Shown: piece after piece, positions 37,496 to 46,371 of the stretch
How positions within the stretch are numbered: position 1 is the stretch's first letter
Layout of the letters: each line of letters begins with the position of its first letter
DNA from: CAMAVH01 sp035714115
GTDB lineage: Bacteria; Pseudomonadota; Alphaproteobacteria; SMXQ01
Direction of reading: 5' to 3'
NCBI GenBank assembly: GCA_035714115.1
Contig: DASTMO010000033.1
Coordinates: 1-64,000, forward strand
Length of the DNA stretch: 64,000 nt
The notes under the pieces: model-generated
What the model was told of the DNA's origin: nothing
Database searches by the model: none
What the model saw: only the letters and a program-made list of their open reading frames with translations
Translations under genes and position numbers: made by a program

Positions 37496-38053
37496 TTAGT
37501 GCACGACGCTGAGATCGGCGCGATGGATGAAGCGGCGTTCAAGCGTCGGCTGGGATGCGCCTTCGCGCGCTGGCAGGACGAGGCGCGCTTCGCAAAGCGC
37601 GGTGGCCAAGCCGCAGACGTAATCGAGGGCGATGCGCGCTGCCGCCGGCGGCAGCCAGTCGGCCAGGAGCGCCGTCGCATCATGGCCGCGCTCGCTTTGC
37701 AGACTGCGGATCACGCAGAGCAGGCGGGCTTCGTCGTCGGTCAGCATCCTGTCGCGCGGGCGGCCGAGCGTGACCGGGCGCTTGGCCGCGGTCTCAAGAA
37801 TGCCCAGGAAGGATTGGAAGCAGGCGACGCCGACGCCGCAGAGATCGGCGGCGAGGAAACCGTCGCGCCAATCGGGGTGGCCGGCGTCCGGCTCCAGGCG
37901 ATGAGCCGTCCATAGCCGCAAGGCGACGACCATCAGGGCTTCGGCGGTGCGCAGACTCGTCATGCCGGTGCCGGCGGGATAGGCGGCTCTCGGGTCGAGT
38001 TCGGGTCGGGCGAAGTCGGCACGGAAATCGGGACGCTGGAAGCTGTTCGGCAC
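37496..38053 (-). CDS. Hypothetical protein
   Basis: The product is 185 residues, and I do not recognise the family. It appears mainly alpha-helical, with three central cysteines (AADLCGVGVACFQSFLGIL and VCGLATALC) and no signal peptide. GTG 38053 has a good TAGGAG ribosome-binding site. Its own promoter region contains a striking AT-rich 30-base palindrome (38091-38120) resembling a metal-regulator operator, so the gene may respond to iron or manganese. It is convergent with the 5-oxoprolinase gene. Confidence 0.7.
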   Translation of the reverse strand: MPNSFQRPDFRADFARPELDPRAAYPAGTGMTSLRTAEALMVVALRLWTAHRLEPDAGHPDWRDGFLAADLCGVGVACFQSFLGILETAAKRPVTLGRPRDRMLTDDEARLLCVIRSLQSERGHDATALLADWLPPAAARIALDYVCGLATALCEARLVLPAREGASQPTLERRFIHRADLSVVH

Positions 38054-38090
38054 GGCGCGCTCCTATCTTGAAGGGGCGCACCTTAGTCAA

Positions 38091-38120
38091 TGCAATTGAT
38101 AATCGTTATTACTAAATGCA
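38091..38120. promoter_or_regulatory. AT-rich imperfect palindrome, Fur-family-like
   Basis: The 30 bases begin TGCAATT and end AAATGCA, with a GATAATCGTTATT core; 10 of 15 half-positions are symmetric. It lies 38-67 bases upstream of the GTG at 38053. The resemblance to Fur/Mur operators is from memory. Confidence 0.5.
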
Positions 38121-38163
38121 CTTAGCTGCTAAGTGACAAGGTTCTGCCGAAGCGTCGCGCATG

Positions 38164-38194
38164 AAAAAGGCGGGGATCGCTCCCCGCCTTTTTT
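38164..38194. terminator. Intrinsic terminator
   Basis: The stem GGCGGGGA with TCCCCGCC is flanked by A5 and T6. On the minus strand it ends the DM9-protein gene 18 bases after its stop. Confidence 0.9.
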
Positions 38195-38211
38195 GTTCAT
38201 CGCATCAGCGA

Positions 38212-39261
38212 TCAGCGCATGTTGCCGAGGATGCTGGAGCGGCTGTCGGCCATCTTCTTGATGAAGTTGCTCATCAGGTCGAAGGCTTCGTTGCGCTTGT
38301 TGGTCAGGCTTTGCATGCGCAGCATGTCCATCTGCTGGCTGTTGTTCATGCTGTCGATCTGGCCCTTGATCGTCTCGACCTGCTTGTCGATGGCGCTGGC
38401 GGCTGGAAGATCCGCGCCCATAGGATCCCTCAGCTTGGCGCGATCGGCGCGCAGTTGCGTGATCTGCTGGTTCAGCTTGGCGATCTGGTCGTTACGCTTC
38501 TGAACTTCTTCCAGTTGGGTCTTCAGTTGCGTTTCAAGCAGATTGGCGCGCTGCGATTGCACGGCCATCATCGCGGTTTCGAGATCCATGCCCTGGATGT
38601 CCAGCGCCGAGATGCCACCGATGCTGCCGACCGCCACGCCGCGCGCTGCGGGAGCGGAACTTTGCGGATTGGTCGCCGCGGCCGACAGAGCTTGCGTCGG
38701 GATGTTCGCGGCCAAGCGGCTCGCGACCAGCACTTCATATTGCGGGACGGCGACTTCCTTGCCGCCGAAGGCGACCTTGCAGGCATTGCCGACGACTTTG
38801 CCCGGCACGACGCCGCCTTGCACGGGGGCATGGCAGACCGGCAGCAGCTTCTCGCCCTCGCGCGCCGCCACGAACGCGCCCGGCGGCAGCAGGCCGTTCT
38901 GGGCCGGCACCCAACGGACGAACTGCGGATTGAGCCGCAGCGCCGCGGCGTTGCCGAGCAACAGCTCATAGGAGGACTGGCGCACTTCGACGCCGGCATG
39001 GCCGAAACTGCAATTGCCGCCGACGACTCGGCCGATCTCGCGCGCCCCTTGGTACTCGGTGGCACAGAGCGCGGTAGGCTGACCTTGCTCATGGCCGCCA
39101 GGAAGGGCGGTGGCCGGAATCGGCTGGTTCGGTGCGGCGACCTGCCACATCACCAGAGCGTCGTCGACCGGCGCGATTTGCGCCTGGACGGTTCCCATCT
39201 GCAAGGCGATGGGCGAAATGAACGCGATCGCGGCGGCGATCGTCGGCAGGCGCAAAATCAT
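38212..39261 (-). CDS. Secreted protein with DM9-like repeats and C-terminal coiled coil
   Basis: The product is 349 residues with a Sec signal peptide (1 to about 27). Residues 35-185 carry two DM9-like (DUF3421) repeats: GGHEQGQPTALCATEYQGA, then PGKVVGNACKVAFGGKEVA and YEVL. Four cysteines in this part could form disulfides. From about 218 a helical segment (MDLETAMMAVQSQRANLLET) and a coiled coil follow. The C-terminus SLTNKRNEAFDLMSNFIKKM...GNMR resembles, from memory, type III filament or tip proteins such as Bsp22/EspA; this is inference. ATG 39261 has GAGGGG upstream, and a strong terminator follows. Confidence 0.75.
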   Translation of the reverse strand: MILRLPTIAAAIAFISPIALQMGTVQAQIAPVDDALVMWQVAAPNQPIPATALPGGHEQGQPTALCATEYQGAREIGRVVGGNCSFGHAGVEVRQSSYELLLGNAAALRLNPQFVRWVPAQNGLLPPGAFVAAREGEKLLPVCHAPVQGGVVPGKVVGNACKVAFGGKEVAVPQYEVLVASRLAANIPTQALSAAATNPQSSAPAARGVAVGSIGGISALDIQGMDLETAMMAVQSQRANLLETQLKTQLEEVQKRNDQIAKLNQQITQLRADRAKLRDPMGADLPAASAIDKQVETIKGQIDSMNNSQQMDMLRMQSLTNKRNEAFDLMSNFIKKMADSRSSILGNMR

Positions 39262-39366
39262 CGGTAATCCCCTCGGTGGAACGCGGTCAGCCAGGCGCAG
39301 ATATAGCCGAGGGCATGCCGGCGAAGCAGCAAATTTTCACGGGGAATTGAGGGGTGCCGCGCGGGC

Positions 39367-39576
39367 TCAACGCGCCTTCGGCGCGTCTTCGGGCGAATTG
39401 GTCGTGTCGCGCTGCTTGCCGTCGAGATCTCGGCTGGCGCGGTCGAACTCGGCGATCTGGCGGGTTTTCTCGTCCTTGGTGCGGCCGAAGCGGGCGCGAT
39501 TTTCGCCCGCCTTCTTCACGGACGCGGCGCGCGCCCGCTGCTTGCGGAATTGGTTGAGATTGACGACGTCGCCCAT
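39367..39576 (-). CDS. DUF4169 family small protein
   Basis: The product is 69 residues, strongly basic and helical, starting MGDVVNLNQFRKQRARA and containing FGRTKDEKTRQ. This matches the alphaproteobacterial DUF4169 family, whose function is unknown. The family often sits beside a ribbon-helix-helix gene and fumC; here those lie 3.5 kb away on the far side of asmA. ATG 39576 is preceded by GGAAGG and AGG. Confidence 0.82.
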   Translation of the reverse strand: MGDVVNLNQFRKQRARAASVKKAGENRARFGRTKDEKTRQIAEFDRASRDLDGKQRDTTNSPEDAPKAR

Positions 39577-39931
39577 GACCTGGCCGTCCTTCCCGCATCG
39601 GGCCGGCGGCGGCAGGCGGAGGCCTGCGGAGCCGGTCGCCGAAGGTCCGGGCGATCGTCGCGCGGACCATTGCACATAAGCCTAAACGCGATCGCAGCTG
39701 AGACGCGGCTGGCGTCCGGCGGATCGGCCTTGCATCGGGCCTATCCTCAAAACGCCATATTCAGTAGGATAGCTTAACGGAAACAGTCGGGACCGCAAGT
39801 GTCCTCGCAGCTTGCCGCGCTCTCGAAGTCGCTCCGGCGGATTTGCTTCGGCGCGGATGGTTCGGGACGCCAGGCGCAGCGATTCCGTTTCCCTGTCAAT
39901 TTGCCCGTCGACCTTCAACCCGGTTAGCCGT
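39577..39931. other. Intergenic region between DUF4169 gene and asmA
   Basis: These 355 bases separate divergent genes and hold no convincing gene. An inverted pair CTATCCT/AGGATAG (near 39741-39772) is the only visible structure. The asmA frame is open from 39812, so the last 120 bases could be coding if an earlier start is used. Confidence 0.45.
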
Positions 39932-42900
39932 TTGAAGAAGTTCCTGTTTGTCTTTGCCGCCGTTCTCGTGCTGTCGGTCGGAGCGGCCCTCGTCGCGCCC
40001 AGTTTCATCGACTGGACGCGTTACCGCGATTCGATCGCGGCGGAGATCGAGCGTGCAGCTGGGCGCAAAGTCGTCATCGCGGGCACCGTCGAGGCCTCGC
40101 TGCTGCCGACGCCGCGCCTGCTGCTGAACGATGCGCGCTTCGGCAACTTGCCGGGTGCCGCCGAGCCGGAGATGGCGCGCCTGCGTTCGCTCGAAGCGCG
40201 CGTGGCGTTGCTGCCGCTGCTCTCGGGCCAGGTCGTCGTCGAGAGCTTCGTGCTGCGCGAACCGGTGGTCACGCTCGAAGTGTTGGCCGACGGCCGGCGC
40301 AACTGGGTGTTCGACGCGGGATCGAACGCGCATCCCGACGCCTGGGACGATCAGCCCTTCGTCGCGCCCGAATCGGTCCAACTGCAGAACGCCGCCATCG
40401 TCAACGGCACGGTGATCTACCGCAACGCCCGCAGCGGCTCCGAAGAGCGCTTCGAGAACGTGAATGCGCGCGTCGTCGCCGATAGCCTGGCCGGCCCCTT
40501 GCGCGCCGCCGGCGAAACCCGTGTCGGCGGCAAGCCGGTGCGCTTCACGCTCGCCGCCGGCCGCTTCGATTTCCGCAGCGCGCAGGCGACACCGCTGAAA
40601 GCCACGCTCGATCTCGTCGGACCCAATGCAAATGTTTTGCGCGCCGGATTCGCGTTCGACGGCACGGCGCAGTTCGCGCCGACGCTCAAGCTCGCGGGCA
40701 AGGCCAAGCTCGGCGGCGCCGATCTCGCCGCCGCGCTTTCGAGTTTCGGTCCCACTGGCGAAATGCCGGGTCTGCTGACCCAGCCGTTCAGCTTCGAAGG
40801 CAACCTGACCGCCGGCAGCGAGAAGGCCGATATCGCCGGCCTCGTCGCCCAGTTGGGCGACGTGCGCAGCCAGGGCAATGCGGCTGTGACGTTCGTCGGG
40901 CCGCGCGACGGCAAGCCGCAGTTCGATCTCGCGCTGACCTTCGGCTATATCGATCTCGACGCTTGGCTCGACATGCCGGCGCGCGCGAGCGAGGGCAAGA
41001 CGTCCGACAGTTTCGATCTGCCGGACGGTTTCCGCCTCTCGCTCGAGGCCTCCGTCGAAGCGATCAACTTCCGCAAAGGCCTGTTCCGCCAGATCAAGGC
41101 CTCAGCCGAGCTCGACGAGGGCGCGATCACGCTGCGCCAGTTCAATATGCAGGCGCCGGGCGGCAGTGATGCCAGCGCCAGCGGCAAGGTCACCGCCGAT
41201 GCCGACGCGCCGGCGCGCTTCGAAGGCCGCGTCGAGCTCGCGTCCGACGATTTCCGCAATCTCTTGGGCTGGACCGGCCTCGATGCCAAGACGTTGCCCG
41301 CCGGGCGGCTCAACAAGCTGACCGCGACGGGACGCGTCGCGCTCGGCGTCGAAACGCTCGAGGTCAGCGATCTCGACGCGCGCTTCGATTCGACGAAGAT
41401 CGCCGGCAGCATCGTGGCGGCGCTGCGCGCGCGCCCCGCGCTCGGCGCGAATCTCACCATCGATCAGATCAATCTCGACGCTTACATGCCCGAGGGCACC
41501 GACGCGCTCTTTCCGCTGCCGCCGGAATTTGCCAGCGCCTTCGATGCCAATCTGCTGCTGCGCGCCGGTCAATTCACCTGGCGGCAGGTGCCGCTGCGCG
41601 ATTTGAATTTCGACGGCACGCTGGACAACGGCAATCTCGCTTTGCGCAAGCTCGCGGCGGGAATCGGCACCGGCACGGGCCAGGGCAGCTTCTCCGTTTC
41701 GGGCGACGTCAAATCGCTGGGCGCCAAGCCTGTCGTCGCCCTCGACATCACGGCGGAGGCGCGCGATCCCGGCGGCCTTTATCGCTTGAGCGGCATCGCC
41801 GCGCCGCTCGCGCTGCCCGGCGCGGTCAAGATCGCCACGCGCATCGAGAGCGACGCCAAGGGCTACCGCTTGCCGAAGATCGAGGCGGCGCTGGCCGGCA
41901 CGACGATCGCCGGCGCGGCGACGATCGCGACCGACGGGCCGCGCCCGAAAATCTCCGGCAAGCTCGCCGTCGGCGAGTTGGACACTGCGAACCTGCTTGG
42001 CGTGAATGCCCGCGCGGGAGCGCCTTGGTCGGAAGCGCCTATCGCCCTCTATCTGCTGGCCGCCAACGATGCGGAGCTGGATCTCGCGGTCAAGACGCTG
42101 ACTCACAAGACATGGAAGATCGACGGCGCGACAGCCCGCGTGATGGTGAACGAGGGCGCGCTCGCCGTGGAATCGCTGTCCGGCAAGTTGCTCGGCGGCG
42201 ATCTGACGCTGAACGCGCGCCTGACCGGCGGCGAGAACGGCGCGGCGGTCGAGGGCAGTTTCGGCCTTGCCGGCGCGACCGCGGCGCAAGGCTTGTTCGC
42301 CAGCAAGACGCTCGATGTCGCGGGCGGCAAGCTCGACCTGACGATGGAGTTCGCCTCGCGCGGCGCCCATGAGGCGGCCTTGATGGCCGCCATGTCGGGC
42401 AAGGGCCAATATGCGGTGCATGGCGCGAGCTTGCGCGGCGTCGATCTCGCGGCGGCGGGCAAGCGCGCGCCGACGGCTCTTTCGGCCGCCGACGTGCAGA
42501 CGGCGCTGCGCGCTGCGCTCGCCGGCAACGGCAAGCTGCAATCGCTCGACGGCAGCTTCACGGTCGAGAACGGCACCGCCGTCAGCGACGATCTGACCAT
42601 CGTCATGGAAGGCGCGAAGGGCGAGGGCGAGCTGCGCGCGAACCTGCTCGAATGGACGATCGACGGCGGTATCGAATTCAAGTTCGAGGGCGACGCGGCC
42701 GCGCCGCCAGCGCAACTGCGCGTCAACGGCCCGTTGACGGCAGCGAGCAAAAGCTTCGAGAGCGCGGCCTTGCAGGCCTATGCGCTCGAACGGGCCGGCC
42801 GGCTTGAGGCGGAGCGTCGCGCCGCCGCCGAAAAGGCGGCGGCGGAGAAAGCGGCGGCCGACCGGGCCGCGCAGCAGCGCCAATTGCAGCAGCAGCAACA

Positions 42901-43048
42901 GCAAGCGCCCCGACCTGTTCAACAGGCTCCTGCGCAACAAGCTCCAGCCGCTCCGCGCCCGCAAGCGGCGCCGCCGGCTGCAGCCGCGCCGTCACCCAAC
43001 GGAGACAGCTTCATCAACGATGTGCTGCAAGGTTTGCCGGCGCGATAA
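39932..43048 (+). CDS. AsmA family protein
   Basis: AsmA-like proteins are large inner-membrane-anchored periplasmic proteins thought to bridge the envelope and help move phospholipids to the outer membrane. With TTG 39932 (LKKFLFVFAAVLVLSVGAAL) the product has 1038 residues. An ATG at 39857 is in frame but places a membrane-unlike stretch first. After the N-terminal membrane helix comes SFIDWTRYRDSIAAEIERAA, diagnostic of the family, then repeated beta-rich segments and a C-terminal AsmA_2 region. The last 100 residues are Ala/Gln/Pro-rich. Confidence 0.88.
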   Translation: MKKFLFVFAAVLVLSVGAALVAPSFIDWTRYRDSIAAEIERAAGRKVVIAGTVEASLLPTPRLLLNDARFGNLPGAAEPEMARLRSLEARVALLPLLSGQVVVESFVLREPVVTLEVLADGRRNWVFDAGSNAHPDAWDDQPFVAPESVQLQNAAIVNGTVIYRNARSGSEERFENVNARVVADSLAGPLRAAGETRVGGKPVRFTLAAGRFDFRSAQATPLKATLDLVGPNANVLRAGFAFDGTAQFAPTLKLAGKAKLGGADLAAALSSFGPTGEMPGLLTQPFSFEGNLTAGSEKADIAGLVAQLGDVRSQGNAAVTFVGPRDGKPQFDLALTFGYIDLDAWLDMPARASEGKTSDSFDLPDGFRLSLEASVEAINFRKGLFRQIKASAELDEGAITLRQFNMQAPGGSDASASGKVTADADAPARFEGRVELASDDFRNLLGWTGLDAKTLPAGRLNKLTATGRVALGVETLEVSDLDARFDSTKIAGSIVAALRARPALGANLTIDQINLDAYMPEGTDALFPLPPEFASAFDANLLLRAGQFTWRQVPLRDLNFDGTLDNGNLALRKLAAGIGTGTGQGSFSVSGDVKSLGAKPVVALDITAEARDPGGLYRLSGIAAPLALPGAVKIATRIESDAKGYRLPKIEAALAGTTIAGAATIATDGPRPKISGKLAVGELDTANLLGVNARAGAPWSEAPIALYLLAANDAELDLAVKTLTHKTWKIDGATARVMVNEGALAVESLSGKLLGGDLTLNARLTGGENGAAVEGSFGLAGATAAQGLFASKTLDVAGGKLDLTMEFASRGAHEAALMAAMSGKGQYAVHGASLRGVDLAAAGKRAPTALSAADVQTALRAALAGNGKLQSLDGSFTVENGTAVSDDLTIVMEGAKGEGELRANLLEWTIDGGIEFKFEGDAAAPPAQLRVNGPLTAASKSFESAALQAYALERAGRLEAERRAAAEKAAAEKAAADRAAQQRQLQQQQQQAPRPVQQAPAQQAPAAPRPQAAPPAAAAPSPNGDSFINDVLQGLPAR

Positions 43049-43053
43049 GCCGG

Positions 43054-43287
43054 CTAGGCCTTGGCTCGCTCGCGCAGACGGTCAAGCACGAAGAGGCGAA
43101 TGGCGCTGGAGAGATTGCCGCCGCGCGCTGTGTCGATTTCCTCGATCAACTTGCCGAGCGGCAGGTGCTTTTCCGCGGCGGCGGCGCGCAACTCGTCCCA
43201 AAAGGCGTCTTCGAGCGAGACGCTGGTCTTGTGGCCGGCGATCAGCACCGAATGTTTGCGCAGCCGCGCGTCGCTCATGTCAGCCAT
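43054..43287 (-). CDS. Ribbon-helix-helix domain protein (RHH_4 type)
   Basis: The product is 77 residues with the pattern RKHSVLIAGHKTSVSLEDAF, then FWDELRAAAAEKHLPLGKLI and SSAIRLFVLDRLR. This is the ribbon-helix-helix family found next to fumC in many alphaproteobacteria; DNA targets are unknown. Its ATG at 43287 directly follows the fumC stop (TGAATG), so it is translationally coupled. A second ATG at 43278 is possible. Confidence 0.88.
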   Translation of the reverse strand: MADMSDARLRKHSVLIAGHKTSVSLEDAFWDELRAAAAEKHLPLGKLIEEIDTARGGNLSSAIRLFVLDRLRERAKA

Positions 43288-44685
43288 TCACGTCTTGGGG
43301 CGGCCCAACATGTCGGCGGGCACCACCCAGCGGTCGAAGTCGGCGGCGCCGACCAGGCCCGACTTCAACGCCGCCTCTTTCAGCGAGAGGTTCTCGGCGA
43401 AGGCCAGTTTGGCGATCTTCGCCGCCGCGTCGTAGCCGATGTGGGTGTTGAGTGCGGTCACCAGCATCAGCGACTGTTCCATCAGCTGCGTCAGCCGCGC
43501 CGGGTTGGCGGTGATGCCGACGACGCAATTGTCGGTGAAGCTCGCCGCCGCGTCGCCGAGCAGCTTAATGGACTGCAGCACGTTGTAGGCGATCACCGGC
43601 TTGAAGACATTGAGCTCGAGATGGCCCTGCGCGCCGCCGATGCTGATCGTCACATGGTTGCCCATCACCTGTGCCGCCACCATGGTCATGGCTTCGGCCT
43701 GGGTCGGGTTGACCTTGCCCGGCATGATCGAGGAGCCCGGCTCGTTCTCCGGCAGATGGATCTCGCCGAAGCCCGAACGCGGACCGGAGGCCATCAGGCG
43801 GATGTCATTGGCGATCTTGTTGAATGACACGGCTAAGGTATTGAGCGCGCCGGACAGCTCGACCAGCGCGTCATGGCTCGCCAAGGCCTCGAACTTGTCG
43901 GGGGCGGGCACGAAGGCGAGGCCGGTCAAACGCGCGAGCGCCGCGGCGAAGGCGATATCGAAGCCCGGCGCGGCGTTCAGCCCGGTTCCCACGGCGGTGC
44001 CGCCCTGCGCCAGTTGCAGCACGCGTGGCAGCGCTGCCTCGACGCGGGCGATGCCATTCTTGGTCTGCTGGGCGTAGGCGCCGAATTCCTGGCCGAGCGT
44101 GACCGGCGTCGCATCTTGCAGATGGGTGCGGCCGATCTTGACCAAATCGGCGAACTCGACGGCTTTCTTGCTGAGCGCCTTTTGCAGATGCTGCAGCGCC
44201 GGAATCAATTCGCCGGTGGCGAGGCGCGCCGCCGCGATATGCATGGCGGTCGGGAAGCTGTCGTTCGACGACTGGCCGTAGTTCACATGGTCGTTCGGAT
44301 GGACCGGCGTCTTCGAGCCGAGCGGCGCGCCGAGCGTCTCGTTGGCGCGATTGGCGATCACCTCGTTGGCATTCATGTTGGTCTGGGTGCCGGAACCGGT
44401 CTGCCAGACCACCAACGGAAACTCGTCGTCCCACTTGCCCGCGGCCACTTCGCCGGCCGCGTCCACGATGGCCTTGCCGATCCTGCTATCGAGCACGCCG
44501 AGGGTCATGTTGGCTTCGGCAGCAGCCTGTTTCTGCAAGCCCAGCGCGTGGATCAGCGCGCGCGGCATGGTCTCGCCGCCGATGCGGAAGTTCTGCAGGC
44601 TGCGCTGCGTCTGCGCGCCCCAATAGCGATCCGCCGGCACCTCGATGGGGCCGAAGCTATCGCTTTCCGTACGGGTTTTGCTCAT
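43288..44685 (-). CDS. fumC: Fumarate hydratase, class II
   Basis: FumC is the iron-free, oxygen-stable fumarase of the TCA cycle (fumarate to malate). The 465-residue product has the superfamily signature GSSIMPGKVNP and the active-site segment TGSGTQTNMNANEV. SQSSNDSFPTAMHI-type residues appear as GQSSNDSFPTAMHI. ATG 44685 has GCGAGG upstream; a TTG at 44700 is a weaker alternative. It is co-oriented with a TfoX-domain gene 11 bases upstream. A second, class I fumarase is encoded 4.9 kb away. Confidence 0.97.
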   Translation of the reverse strand: MSKTRTESDSFGPIEVPADRYWGAQTQRSLQNFRIGGETMPRALIHALGLQKQAAAEANMTLGVLDSRIGKAIVDAAGEVAAGKWDDEFPLVVWQTGSGTQTNMNANEVIANRANETLGAPLGSKTPVHPNDHVNYGQSSNDSFPTAMHIAAARLATGELIPALQHLQKALSKKAVEFADLVKIGRTHLQDATPVTLGQEFGAYAQQTKNGIARVEAALPRVLQLAQGGTAVGTGLNAAPGFDIAFAAALARLTGLAFVPAPDKFEALASHDALVELSGALNTLAVSFNKIANDIRLMASGPRSGFGEIHLPENEPGSSIMPGKVNPTQAEAMTMVAAQVMGNHVTISIGGAQGHLELNVFKPVIAYNVLQSIKLLGDAAASFTDNCVVGITANPARLTQLMEQSLMLVTALNTHIGYDAAAKIAKLAFAENLSLKEAALKSGLVGAADFDRWVVPADMLGRPKT

Positions 44686-44696
44686 CGTCGCCTCGC

Positions 44697-45158
44697 TCAA
44701 CTGCGAGTGGATTTAACCACGCGCTTGGCGGGTCGTCTCGGGGCTTTCGCGGCCGGCTTCTTGACCTTTTGCGCCCCGCGCGCGGCGATCACGCCGAGTT
44801 CCAGCCAGGGGTGGATGGCGCGCGCATGGTAGGTCGCGCGTGGCGGCGCTTCATAATAGGAGAGGCTGACCGCCTTCGATCCGGCGCGCACGTAGGTGAA
44901 AGGTTTGCTGCCGACGCGTTCGAAACGCACACGCGTTTCGGCATCGGTTTTGAAGAACAGCTTGTCGTAAGCGATGATCCCGAACATCAGCCCGTCGAGA
45001 TAGAGGCCGTAGCCTCCGAACATCGGCCGCGCCTGGATGTCGCCATGCGGGCTGAGCAGCGCCAGCACCTTCTCGACGAAGGCCGAGCGCGATTTCAGCG
45101 ACGGTGCCTTAGCCTTCTTCGTCGTGGCCTTCTTCTGCGCGGCGGGTTTTTTCACCAT
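44697..45158 (-). CDS. TfoX N-terminal domain protein
   Basis: The product is 153 residues with a TfoX_N fold (about 25-125), including ARPMFGGYGLYLDGLMFGII and FFKTDAETRVRF. The family occurs in competence regulators and in many uncharacterised proteins; no competence role can be claimed here. Both ends are Lys/Ala/Pro-rich basic tails (KKPAAQKKATTKKAK and KKPAAKAPRRPAKR). ATG 45158 follows AGGAG. It is probably in one operon with fumC. Confidence 0.82.
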   Translation of the reverse strand: MVKKPAAQKKATTKKAKAPSLKSRSAFVEKVLALLSPHGDIQARPMFGGYGLYLDGLMFGIIAYDKLFFKTDAETRVRFERVGSKPFTYVRAGSKAVSLSYYEAPPRATYHARAIHPWLELGVIAARGAQKVKKPAAKAPRRPAKRVVKSTRS

Positions 45159-45301
45159 CAAGCGAACTCCTGCCAAATCGCCGATGCCAACATGCGATTC
45201 ACACACCTGTTCTCGCTCGGCATCAATCGGAACCTTTCGATAGGGATGGGCGATGCACCGATAGGGCATCACGATATCGCGCCGCGCACGGCCGCTTTTC
45301 G

Positions 45302-45329
45302 TTGTCGAGCGGGCGAGCGCTGTTAGTGT
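45302..45329 (+). promoter_or_regulatory. Possible promoter for solute-binding protein gene
   Basis: TTGTCG (45302-45307), a 16-base spacer and TAGTGT (45324-45329) form a weak sigma-70-like promoter. The start would be about 25 bases upstream of the ATG at 45359. Confidence 0.35.
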
Positions 45330-45358
45330 AACGCCAATTCATCGATAGGGAGATTGTC

Positions 45359-46369
45359 ATGTTGCGCACCATCTTCGCCGGCGCCGCCGCCGTTCTTGCC
45401 GCCACCTGCATCGCCGCCCCGGCGATCGCCCAGGATTTCTACAAGGGCAAGCAGATCACCGTGCTGGTCGGCACTGGTCCCGGCACCACCTACGACATCT
45501 ACGCCCATACGCTGGCCGAGCATATGGGTCGCCATCTGCCGGGCAATCCCAACTTCATCGTGCAGGGCATTCCCGGCGCGGGCGGTGCCAAGGCGGCCCA
45601 GATGCTGTTCAACACGGTGGCGAAGGACGGCACATACCTTGCCGTGCTTCAGCCCAACCTCGTGCTCTCGGCTGTGCTCGACGAGCAGAAGCCACTGTTC
45701 GACTACGCCAAGTTCGGCCAGGTCGGCGGCTTCGCGCCGGTCAACGGCATGCTGAGCGTCTGGACCAAAGCGCCGGGCACGACGCTGGAGGACGCCAAGA
45801 AGATCGAGCTCTACATGGGCACCACCGGCCCGGGCTCGGACACCTATCAGGCGCCGAAGCTGGCCAATGCGCTGCTCGGCACCAAGTTCAAGGTGCTCTC
45901 CGGCTATAAGGACGTCGGCGAGATGGAGCTGGCGATGGAGCGCGGCGAGTTGCATGGCCGCGGCGGCTCGGTGCTGTCCTGGACGTCGCGCAAACCCGAT
46001 TGGATCAGCGGCAACAAGATCGCCTTCCTGTTCCAGATGGGGCCGACGCCCGATCCGGCGATCCCGACCGTGCCGCTGCTGCAGGATCTCGTGCAGGGCG
46101 AGGATGCCAAGAAGATCGTCGCCTTCTTCAACGCGCCGACGGCGCTCGGGCGCGGCGTGATGACGACGCCGAACGTGCCGGCAGATCGCCTGAAGCTGCT
46201 GCGCGACGCTTTCGCCGCGACGATGAAGGACACGAAATTCCTGGCCGACGCCAAGACCCGCATCCTCGACATCGATCCGTTGACGGCGGATGTGCTGGAG
46301 AAGACCGTCGCCGAAGCGACGAGCCTGACGCCCGAACTCGCCGAGAAGGCGCGCGAGACGCAGAAGTAG
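45359..46369 (+). CDS. Bug/TctC-type solute-binding protein
   Basis: The 336-residue product has a signal peptide to about AIAQ. The family pattern is DFYKGKQITVLVGTGPGTTY, GIPGAGGAKAAQMLFN and GYKDVGEMELAMERGELHGR. It is the fourth such orphan receptor in the window. ATG 45359 follows a GGGAG site. The gene is alone on its strand: a TfoX-domain gene diverges on the left, and a hydrolase gene converges on the right with a two-base gap. Confidence 0.88.
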   Translation: MLRTIFAGAAAVLAATCIAAPAIAQDFYKGKQITVLVGTGPGTTYDIYAHTLAEHMGRHLPGNPNFIVQGIPGAGGAKAAQMLFNTVAKDGTYLAVLQPNLVLSAVLDEQKPLFDYAKFGQVGGFAPVNGMLSVWTKAPGTTLEDAKKIELYMGTTGPGSDTYQAPKLANALLGTKFKVLSGYKDVGEMELAMERGELHGRGGSVLSWTSRKPDWISGNKIAFLFQMGPTPDPAIPTVPLLQDLVQGEDAKKIVAFFNAPTALGRGVMTTPNVPADRLKLLRDAFAATMKDTKFLADAKTRILDIDPLTADVLEKTVAEATSLTPELAEKARETQK

Positions 46370-46371
46370 GC

